NCBI GenBank assembly: GCA_026988585.1
Contig: JALSKY010000319.1
Coordinates: forward strand, 1 to 5,602
Source of the DNA: Deltaproteobacteria bacterium
Lineage (GTDB): Bacteria > Desulfobacterota > Dissulfuribacteria > Dissulfuribacterales > QOAL01
Reading direction: 5' to 3'
Length of the DNA stretch: 5,602 bases
Positions 1 to 5,602 of this stretch are shown one piece after another. The notes under the pieces were generated by a model. That model was not told the origin of the DNA and made no database searches. It was given only the letters and a program-made list of their open reading frames with translations. Made by a program: the position numbers and the translations under genes. Position 1 is the stretch's first letter. Each line of letters opens with the position of its first letter.

Positions 1-255
1 AGGCACTACGGTTTACCGCTCAATAAGCCTGAAGACAGGCATAAGTGGTTTTTTAGCCTTGCTGAGGCGCGGGATTTTATTACGGGCAAGGCAACAGAAA
101 AGAATTTGAACATAAAAGAGATGTTTGTTACTGAAAAACCACGAAATAGCTTGGTTAGATTTTTGCGGAAACTCAGATACCCTGGAGAGAGATATCAGAA
201 CAGATATAGCGGTACACTCTGGGTGGTCATGGAAAAGATTCAAGATAAGGAGTGA
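1..255 (+). CDS. C-terminal fragment of a probable SAM-dependent methyltransferase (5' end outside window)
   Basis: Frame 1 is open from the first base to TGA at 253-255, giving 84 residues with no start visible, so this is the 3' end of a longer gene. The fragment contains a PEDRHKWFFSLAEARDFI segment (about residues 10-27) and ends with SGTLWVVMEKIQDKE. A D-R-H/K-x-F/W-F-S/T segment followed by a final hydrophobic strand (LWVVMEK) is the layout I associate with the C-terminal part of class I SAM-dependent methyltransferases, such as those in polysaccharide or lipid modification clusters. The SAM-binding motif would lie upstream and is not visible, so the function is tentative. G+C is about 42%, clearly below the following genes, as often seen for surface-polysaccharide genes or transferred DNA. 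A hairpin straddles the stop codon. The alternative is an unrelated hypothetical protein. The overlapping reverse-strand frame runs into the synthetase gene and was rejected. Confidence 0.5.
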   Translation, partial: RHYGLPLNKPEDRHKWFFSLAEARDFITGKATEKNLNIKEMFVTEKPRNSLVRFLRKLRYPGERYQNRYSGTLWVVMEKIQDKE

Positions 256-264
256 ATCTTTTTT
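233..264 (+). terminator. Possible intrinsic terminator overlapping the stop codon of the upstream gene
   Basis: AAAAGATTCA (233-242) and TGAATCTTTT (253-262) are perfect 10-bp inverted complements around a 10-base loop, and the T run covers 259-264. The TGA stop (253-255) lies in the 3' arm. The A run before and T run after would let it work in both directions. The stem holds only two G-C pairs, so it is weak, and four of the Ts pair with the As. It would separate the fragment upstream from the synthetase gene. Confidence 0.45.
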
Positions 265-337
265 AGCAGAACACTGAATAAAATAATGGAAGAAATCAGT
301 ATTGTTGAACCTTGAACATGGTAGATTTTTTTGACTC

Positions 338-2065
338 ATGAACAGTTCGGTGCCTTTAAAAAGGGTGAGGACAATTCCCGATGTTTTGCGCTGTTCCGCC
401 AGCCGGTTTCCAGACAATCCCGCACTGACTGACAGGGCACGGGATGGTGACCGCACTATCACCTACAGAGAGCTGTCTGTTGAAGTTGAGAAGCTATCTG
501 CAGGTCTTCAGGGGCTCGGGCTCAAACCTGGTGAAAGATGTGCCATTCTTGGCGGCAACAGCCCTGAATGGGGCAAGGCCTATCTTGCTGCAGCTACAGC
601 CGGGTTGGTCAATGTGCCCATAGATTCCTTTTTGAGTCCCAATGAGATTAAACACCTGATCGCTGCTGCCTCTGTAAAGGCGATTTTCGTTTCATCCCGT
701 TTTCTGGACATGATTCTTGACTCTGCCAGGGGCACCTTCAAGGGATTGAATCATATCATCTGTATGGATTTTGATCCTGGAGACCTGCCTGAGGGGGTGT
801 TTTCCCTGAATGATCTCAAGTCCGTCAAGGGAAAACGCAGGTTCCTGAAAGGGCGGCATGAGCCAGGTCCAGACGATATCGCCTCCCTGATCTTTACCTC
901 AGGTACTACAGGGGCCCCAAAGGGGGTAATGCTTTCCCACTGGAACATAGTCTCTGATGTCATCGCCTGCTATGATACCGTGGGCGATCATCTGGATCTT
1001 GGAAGGGAGCGCTTCCTTTCGGTGCTCCCTCTCCATCATGCCTTCGAGTTCACGGCAGGTTTCATGCTTCCCCTGTATATGGGATCATGGATCACTTATG
1101 CCAGGAGCTTAAAGTCCAAGCAGATCATGGAGGATCTGGCCTGGAGCAGGGCCACTATCCTATTTGGGGTTCCGCTCCTCTACCAGAAGATGATGGCAGG
1201 AATCAAAAGGGGTGTTGCAAAGGCTCCTGCTTCTAAGCGTGCAGTGTTTAGAGGGATGTGGCGTGCAGTACTTACTGCTGAGAAGATGGGAATGCGGAAT
1301 GCCGGCAGGAGGATATTTGCATCCTTCAGGAAGAAGGCCGGGTTTGGATCCATAAAGTTTTTTATCTCTGGCGGAGCTCCTTTATCCCCTGATATCTCCC
1401 TTTTTTTCAGGAGGCTTGGCCTGACTATCCTGCAGGGTTATGGGCTTACCGAGGCCAGCCCGGTACTATCAATAAATCCTGCTGAAGCTCCAAAGGATGC
1501 CAGTGTGGGCAAACCACTGGTAGGAGTGGATGTGAAGGTAGTTGATCCTGGCCAGGATGGGATTGGCGAGTTGGCCTTTCGCGGGCCCATGATAACGAAG
1601 GGCTATTTCAATGATCCAGAGACTACCAAAAAGGTCATCGACCGTGATGGTTGGCTCTATACGGGGGATCTCGGTTATATTGATAATGAAGGATATATCT
1701 TTATCTCCGGGCGCCACAAGAACCTCATTGTTACTGCTGCAGGGAAGAATGTCTATCCAGAAGAGATCGAGCCGCTCCTCAACGGCAGCAGATTCATCTT
1801 TGAGTCCATGGTCTATGGAAAGCTTTCCAAGAGAAGCAATGGCGAGGAGGTTCACGCAGTTATAGTGCCTGATTTCGAGGCCCTTGCCCAGGCTGGAATC
1901 AAAAACCCTTCAGATAAGGAGTTGAAGGAACTTATAGGTCAGGAGGTGCAGAAGGTAAACCGGCACCTTGCGGCCTTCAAGCGGATAAAGGAGTTCCTCA
2001 TAATGAGTGAGGAGTTTCCCAAGACTTCCACAAGAAAGATAAAGAGGCATCTGCTCAAACTTTAG
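338..2065 (+). CDS. Long-chain fatty acid-CoA ligase (AMP-dependent acyl-CoA synthetase, FAA1 type)
   Basis: This 575-residue protein belongs to the ANL adenylating superfamily. It would activate a fatty acid with ATP to an acyl-adenylate and transfer it to CoA (or possibly ACP), for beta-oxidation or lipid synthesis, as a cytosolic or membrane-associated enzyme. Core motifs run in order: ATP-binding loop TSGTTGAPKG (187-196), LPLHHAFE (230-237), SGGAPLSP (344-351), YGLTE (368-372), YTGDLG with ribose-binding Asp444 (441-446), hinge GRHKN (458-462), GKNVYPEEIE (469-478) and terminal PKTSTRKIKR (561-570) with presumed catalytic Lys567. The basic segment between 284 and 340 before SGGAPLSP is typical of long-chain (FAA1/COG1022) synthetases. 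Length is normal for compact bacterial members. ATG338 is preceded by an in-frame TGA at 332 and has no clear Shine-Dalgarno sequence, but the following TIPDVLRCSASRFPDNPAL matches the usual N-terminal start of the fold. The helicase gene follows after 24 bp. Chain-length specificity cannot be read; medium-chain or acyl-ACP synthetase activity is possible. Confidence 0.9.
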   Translation: MNSSVPLKRVRTIPDVLRCSASRFPDNPALTDRARDGDRTITYRELSVEVEKLSAGLQGLGLKPGERCAILGGNSPEWGKAYLAAATAGLVNVPIDSFLSPNEIKHLIAAASVKAIFVSSRFLDMILDSARGTFKGLNHIICMDFDPGDLPEGVFSLNDLKSVKGKRRFLKGRHEPGPDDIASLIFTSGTTGAPKGVMLSHWNIVSDVIACYDTVGDHLDLGRERFLSVLPLHHAFEFTAGFMLPLYMGSWITYARSLKSKQIMEDLAWSRATILFGVPLLYQKMMAGIKRGVAKAPASKRAVFRGMWRAVLTAEKMGMRNAGRRIFASFRKKAGFGSIKFFISGGAPLSPDISLFFRRLGLTILQGYGLTEASPVLSINPAEAPKDASVGKPLVGVDVKVVDPGQDGIGELAFRGPMITKGYFNDPETTKKVIDRDGWLYTGDLGYIDNEGYIFISGRHKNLIVTAAGKNVYPEEIEPLLNGSRFIFESMVYGKLSKRSNGEEVHAVIVPDFEALAQAGIKNPSDKELKELIGQEVQKVNRHLAAFKRIKEFLIMSEEFPKTSTRKIKRHLLKL

Positions 2066-2089
2066 AGCCCCTTCTTTGAGAGCTATCCA

Positions 2090-3964
2090 ATGGGAAGCGA
2101 TTCCGGGAAAATCTGGCTGCAGGGGCTGAATCCCAGTCAGCTCAGCGCAGTGGTTAGTGGGGCTCCGGCCCTTTTGGTCAGGGCAGGGCCTGGAACCGGA
2201 AAGACCAGGGTGCTGGTGAACAGGATAGCACATCTGGTATTGGACAGGGGTATCGCTTCCCAGGACATACTTGCCATCACATTTACACGTCAGGCCGCTA
2301 TGGAGATGGCGGAGAGGCTCCGGAACCTCTTCGAAGACTACTCCTCTTGCTCTGGTGATAGGGAAGATGCAGGAGCGCATCTGCAGGTCTCTACCTTCCA
2401 TGGCTGGGCATGGCGGTTTCTCAGGAACCAGCCTGGCAGTTCCCCATTCCAGGTGATGAATGAGACGGAACAGAGGGCTGTTGTGCGTGAGGCCATGACG
2501 CAGAGCGGCAGCCAGGATACCTCTCCAACCGCAGTTTCTCAGACTGTTCAGCTCATTTCCCGCTATAAACAGGAGCCTTTTTTTCAGGAGGAGGAGTGCA
2601 GTCCTGATTTTCTCACAGTATGGAATCGCTATCACACTCTCCTGAAGCAGAGCTATCTCAGGGATTATGATGATCTCATACTGGATGCCATATCGGTATT
2701 GCGCCGGCTTCATGGGCCTCAACAGGAAGGGAAACAGGCCCCTGTTCCCTGCAGGGTGTTGCTGGTGGATGAGTTCCAGGATGTGAGTCCTGCCCAATTC
2801 CATCTGGTCAAGACTATCTATTCCATCTGCCGCAATGTCACCGTGATAGGGGATGAAAATCAGGCCATATATGGTTTTCGTGGGGCATCCAGTGAATCTC
2901 TTTCCAGGTTCCTCCAGGAGTTCCAAGGAGCAGAGGAGATCTTTCTGGAGCAGGTTTATCGGTGCCCGCAGGCAGTGCTCGACGCTGCCACAAAGCTGAT
3001 CCCTCCGGCACACGGGGAAAAACTCCTGTCTGTTCGGCCGGCCTCAGCCAGGGCAGGGATAAAACAGATCTCTTTCAGAAATGATTTTCAGGAGGCCTCC
3101 TGGATTGCCAATACTATTGAAAAGTTGGCTGGCGGGCTAAGTTTTCAGGCGATGGATTCAGGTATGGGGAGTGGAGATATCCAGTATGGGCTTGGCGAGA
3201 TAGCCGTACTCTATAGGTTTAACTGGATGGCCCATCCCTTGGAGAAGGCCTTGAGAGGGGTTGGAATTCCCTGTCAGGTCTGTAAAAGGAGTTCACCCAT
3301 GCTGCAGCAAGAACTTGCTGCACTGGATGCCCTGCTGCAGCTCATAGAGATGAGCGCTCACTCCTCCGCCCTGGAACTCCGCCAGAATATCGTCAGAGAT
3401 CTGCTGGGCAGGACCATTCCCCAGGATGAACTGGCCAGATTGAGATCACTGGCATCTGCTGCCAGGAACTCTGACAGGAATGCTGAGTTTTTTATAGACA
3501 CCATCACCGGCACTTTGATACAGCAGGAGATGGACGGTCCATACCTGAATGAGCAGGCCCGTGCTGCTGTCTCGTCCTGGCTCAGGGGAATGCCTCCTGC
3601 CCTTTTTCTCAGGGCTGAACAGGATGCCCTGGATATCCAGGTAGAGGCAGTAACCCTTATGACCATACATGCCGCCAAGGGAAGGGAGTTCCCCATGGTC
3701 TTCGTGGCAGGTCTGGAGCAGGGGGTGCTTCCCTGGGACAAGGGGGACCCGGACGAGGAGAAAAGGCTATTGTATGTGGCCCTTACCAGGACATCGGAAC
3801 AGCTCGTCCTTACCAGATCTGAGAAGAGAATCGGAGTGGATCACACTCCTCTTCCTCCGTCTGATTTTCTCAAGCCCCTCTCTTCCTGCGCCAGCACTAT
3901 TAGGTTAGCCCGGCCCGGGAAGAGAAGGGCAGGGAAAAAAGGGCGTCAGAAGCGTCTTTTCTGA
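2090..3964 (+). CDS. UvrD/Rep/PcrA-family superfamily 1A DNA helicase, compact form
   Basis: This 624-residue protein is an ATP-driven 3'-5' single-strand DNA translocase/helicase, expected to act in repair, replication restart or removal of proteins from DNA. All SF1A motifs are present in order: Q motif around Gln17 (LNPSQ), Walker A AGPGTGKT (32-39), Ia ITFTRQAAMEM (63-73), Ib STFHGWAWRF (101-110), DYDDLI (192-197), Walker B DEFQD (227-231), III GDENQAIYGFRGA (254-266), IV QVYRCP (288-293), V VTLMTIHAAKGREF (521-534) and VI RLLYVALTR with arginine finger Arg567 (559-567). It is shorter than the roughly 720-residue UvrD/PcrA, mainly because the 2B region between about 388 and 520 is reduced. 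The tail is basic and ends in QKRLF, a possible beta-clamp-binding motif. ATG2090 has a weak GAGAG (2078-2082) seven bases upstream. The gene lies 24 bp after the synthetase, in the same frame, and is probably co-transcribed with it. Which UvrD paralogue this is cannot be settled; it resembles the helicase half of PHP-UvrD fusions, but no PHP domain is present. Confidence 0.92.
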   Translation: MGSDSGKIWLQGLNPSQLSAVVSGAPALLVRAGPGTGKTRVLVNRIAHLVLDRGIASQDILAITFTRQAAMEMAERLRNLFEDYSSCSGDREDAGAHLQVSTFHGWAWRFLRNQPGSSPFQVMNETEQRAVVREAMTQSGSQDTSPTAVSQTVQLISRYKQEPFFQEEECSPDFLTVWNRYHTLLKQSYLRDYDDLILDAISVLRRLHGPQQEGKQAPVPCRVLLVDEFQDVSPAQFHLVKTIYSICRNVTVIGDENQAIYGFRGASSESLSRFLQEFQGAEEIFLEQVYRCPQAVLDAATKLIPPAHGEKLLSVRPASARAGIKQISFRNDFQEASWIANTIEKLAGGLSFQAMDSGMGSGDIQYGLGEIAVLYRFNWMAHPLEKALRGVGIPCQVCKRSSPMLQQELAALDALLQLIEMSAHSSALELRQNIVRDLLGRTIPQDELARLRSLASAARNSDRNAEFFIDTITGTLIQQEMDGPYLNEQARAAVSSWLRGMPPALFLRAEQDALDIQVEAVTLMTIHAAKGREFPMVFVAGLEQGVLPWDKGDPDEEKRLLYVALTRTSEQLVLTRSEKRIGVDHTPLPPSDFLKPLSSCASTIRLARPGKRRAGKKGRQKRLF

Positions 3965-4049
3965 TCTGTTGCCGATCTTGTTTTCCCTCTTTCTAAGAAG
4001 AAGGTTTTTCTTCCTTTTTTGCCAGGCCTGGGCTTCTTGATTGTTCACT
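3965..4049. other. Convergent intergenic spacer with at most a weak terminator
   Basis: These 85 bases separate the ends of the helicase gene (plus) and the ATPase gene (minus), so terminators for both would be expected here. The best plus-strand candidate is GAAGAAGG (3997-4004), loop TTTTTCTT, then CCTTTTTT (4013-4020). It pairs with two G-U pairs and ends in six Ts. A perfect CCAGGCCTGG palindrome (4022-4031) has no room for a stable loop. The segment 3978-4020 is pyrimidine-rich on the plus strand except for AAGAAGAAGG. No gene or RNA is recognisable. Termination may rely on Rho or on a weak hairpin. Confidence 0.3.
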
Positions 4050-5602
4050 CTATTTTATACAGGCCCTGAGTACCTGCTTCAGGTCGGTATCGCCTTGCAG
4101 TACCTTCTGGATTCCATCCTGTTTCAGGGTTAACATGCCGGCATCAAGGGCCTTGTCCCGTATCTCCATTACCGGTGCGTTTTTCTGGATAAGCTTTTTC
4201 AGATCATCATTGGAGACCAGGAGTTCATGTATTGCCAGCCTTCCTTTGTAACCGGTGTTATTACAGGCTGAGCATCCCTTTGGCCTGTAGAGGGTGGCAT
4301 TCTCTATCTCTTCTGGTTTGAGGGGGGAAACAGGATGTTCTCCATATTCATGGAGTATTCTTTCTCTCTCCTCTCTGTCTGGAGTATATGGCTCCTTGCA
4401 TTTGGAACAGAGTCGCTTTACCAGCCGTTGGGCCAGGACTGCCAGGAGCGCATCGGAGAAGTTGAACGGATCCATCCCCATTCCGAGAAGCCTGGTTACC
4501 GTTTCCGGGGCAGAGTTTGTGTGCAGGGTGGAAAAGACCAGGTGGCCTGTAAGGGATGCCTCGATAACCGTATTTGCTGTCTCTTCATCCCTGGTTTCTC
4601 CAACCATTATCACATCCGGGTCTGCCCTGAGGAATGCCCTGAGAACCCGGGCAAAGTCAAGCCCGATATTGGCCCTGACCTGTACCTGTCTAAGTCCGTC
4701 CTGCATGATTTCTACAGGATCCTCAGCAGTCCATATCTTCTTTTCCGGTCTGTTGATATATCCCAGGGCTGCGTGAAGGGTTGTGGTCTTACCTGAACCT
4801 GTTGGCCCAACCACAAGGATGAGGCCATAGGGCATCTCCAGTATCTGCTTGAGTTTTGCCAGATTATCAGGGAGCATCCCTATCTTGTCCAAGGGCATGG
4901 CCTCAGATGATGCCAGGATACGCATCACCACATCCTCGTTGTTTTCCGTTGTGGGAAGGGTGGCCACACGAAGCTCAATGGTTCGGCCTGTTCTGGACCT
5001 GAATTTTATCTTGCCATCCTGGGGCAGCCGCTTCTCCGAGATATCCAGGTTTGACATGATCTTTATCCTGGATACCAGGGCCTTTTTGTAGTTGAACGGG
5101 ATGGTTTGATATTGTACACAGTCACCATCTATCCTGAGCCTGATGAGGGCACCGCGCCTGCCAGCCAGGCTTTCAATATGGATATCCGATGCATTTTTCA
5201 TGTAGGCATCCTCGATGATCTTGTTGGCCATCTGGACCACCACATTATCCCCATCGGATGCTATGCTCTCATCATCTTCTTCATAGTCTTCCTCTATCTC
5301 CTCCAGCTCAAGCTGATCAAAGACATCGGAATCCTCACCTTCTTCTCCGCCGCCAATGGAGAACTTGCCATAGTAGTAATCTATAAACTTGTCTATATCC
5401 TCCTTGAGGGAGACCACAAATTCAAATTTTTTGGCCTTCAGCACCCTCTGGATATTGTCTATTTTTATGAGATCATGGGGGTTGTCAATGGCTATGACTA
5501 TCTGTTGCTGGCTCTCCTGAACCGGGGCGCATACGTTGGTCCGGAAGAAGTGCTCCTTGATTCCTGACATGCATTTGGGTGTTGTGCCCACCTCCAGCTC
5601 AT
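4050..5602 (-). CDS. GspE/PulE/PilB-family assembly ATPase (type II secretion / type IV pilus), N-terminus outside window
   Basis: This is a cytoplasmic hexameric ATPase of the secretion-ATPase superfamily, which powers extension of pilin-like fibres by acting on the inner-membrane platform protein. The frame ends at TAG (4052-4050) and stays open to the right edge. GTG at 5591 is not taken as the start, because codons before it (E-L-E) are open and the N-terminal domain would be cut mid-fold. Counting from that GTG, residues 14-75 look like the end of a GspE_N/MshEN domain (IAIDNPHDL, IDYYYG). An acidic linker follows at about 83-115, then SDIHIE (135-140), RLPQDGK (188-194), Walker A GPTGSGKT (262-269), Asp box TAEDPVE (288-294), Walker B DPDVIMVGE (324-332), His box TGHLVFSTLH (348-357), and zinc-binding cysteines C395xxC398 and C440xxC443. 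These motifs indicate an active extension ATPase rather than a PilT-type retraction motor, which lacks the tetracysteine. No platform or pilin genes are visible, so GspE and PilB cannot be separated, and it may be a third GspE/PulE-like subgroup. It is convergent with the helicase gene. Confidence 0.92.
   Translation of the reverse strand, partial: ELEVGTTPKCMSGIKEHFFRTNVCAPVQESQQQIVIAIDNPHDLIKIDNIQRVLKAKKFEFVVSLKEDIDKFIDYYYGKFSIGGGEEGEDSDVFDQLELEEIEEDYEEDDESIASDGDNVVVQMANKIIEDAYMKNASDIHIESLAGRRGALIRLRIDGDCVQYQTIPFNYKKALVSRIKIMSNLDISEKRLPQDGKIKFRSRTGRTIELRVATLPTTENNEDVVMRILASSEAMPLDKIGMLPDNLAKLKQILEMPYGLILVVGPTGSGKTTTLHAALGYINRPEKKIWTAEDPVEIMQDGLRQVQVRANIGLDFARVLRAFLRADPDVIMVGETRDEETANTVIEASLTGHLVFSTLHTNSAPETVTRLLGMGMDPFNFSDALLAVLAQRLVKRLCSKCKEPYTPDREERERILHEYGEHPVSPLKPEEIENATLYRPKGCSACNNTGYKGRLAIHELLVSNDDLKKLIQKNAPVMEIRDKALDAGMLTLKQDGIQKVLQGDTDLKQVLRACIK

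Noticed and set aside
279..284. TAAAAT as a -10 promoter element for the synthetase gene
   Set aside because: It is one mismatch from TATAAT, but no acceptable -35 hexamer lies about 17 bases upstream in this AT-rich spacer. TTGAAC at 305-310 likewise has no -10 partner at the right distance.
13..462. 149-codon open frame on the minus strand
   Set aside because: It starts inside the well-supported synthetase coding region and runs antisense over the spacer and the plus-strand gene fragment. No recognisable motifs or domain pattern.
1910..3013. 367-codon open frame on the minus strand
   Set aside because: It is antisense to the end of the synthetase and to helicase motifs I to IV. The translation is an irregular mixture rich in Leu, Cys and Pro with no family resemblance.
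3963..3977. GATC-TGTTGCC-GATC as a hairpin after the helicase stop
   Set aside because: Only four base pairs can form, and GATC is itself a palindrome, so the pair is expected by chance.
5106..5567. Plus-strand open frame giving a hydrophobic, membrane-like protein
   Set aside because: It is antisense to the acidic linker and N-terminal domain of the ATPase. Glu/Asp codons (GAA, GAT, GAG) read backwards give Phe, Ile and Leu, which explains the apparent membrane segments.
5589..5591. GTG5591 as the start codon of the ATPase
   Set aside because: The frame is open upstream to the window edge, and starting here would remove the first part of the N-terminal domain. It is better treated as an internal Val codon.
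1..5602. A novel multi-gene system, mobile element, CRISPR array or RNA gene
   Set aside because: Reading both strands gave no spaced direct repeats, terminal inverted repeats, transposase or integrase motifs, tRNA cloverleaf or riboswitch-like structure. The recognised genes belong to common families with no shared pathway.

Overview
The window looks like ordinary chromosome from a Gram-negative bacterium. The protein families and their wording (a FAA1-type acyl-CoA synthetase ending in TSTRKIKR, a compact UvrD-like helicase, and a GspE/PulE-type ATPase with WTAEDPVE and FLRADPDV signatures) fit Desulfobacterota/'Deltaproteobacteria' best. That placement rests on remembered family resemblance, not on a search. 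The three main genes sampled by eye are roughly 50-58% G+C. The first 340 bases are clearly poorer: about 42% in the gene fragment at 1-240 and about 31% in the spacer at 241-340.

Layout: (1) 1-255, plus strand, is the C-terminal end of a gene that starts outside the window, tentatively a SAM-dependent methyltransferase. A perfect 10-bp inverted repeat ending in a T run straddles its stop codon and probably acts as a weak terminator. (2) 256-337 is a short AT-rich spacer in which no convincing promoter was found. (3) 338-2065, plus strand, is a complete long-chain acyl-CoA synthetase. (4) 2090-3964, plus strand, is a complete UvrD/Rep-type superfamily 1 DNA helicase, 24 bp downstream of the synthetase in the same reading frame, probably co-transcribed with it. 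(5) 3965-4049 is a convergent intergenic spacer with at most a weak terminator. (6) 4050-5602, minus strand, is a GspE/PulE/PilB-family secretion or pilus-assembly ATPase whose N-terminus lies beyond the right edge.

The genes do not form one pathway. The synthetase activates fatty acids for lipid metabolism, the helicase acts in DNA repair or replication, and the ATPase powers a type II secretion or type IV pilus machine. The synthetase-helicase pairing looks like simple adjacency. I see no CRISPR, insertion sequence, tRNA, rRNA, phage gene or defence system, and no evidence for a previously undescribed system. The points worth a second look are protein-level details: a possible beta-clamp-binding tail and a shortened 2B region in the helicase, a strongly acidic linker in the ATPase, and the composition step at the left edge.
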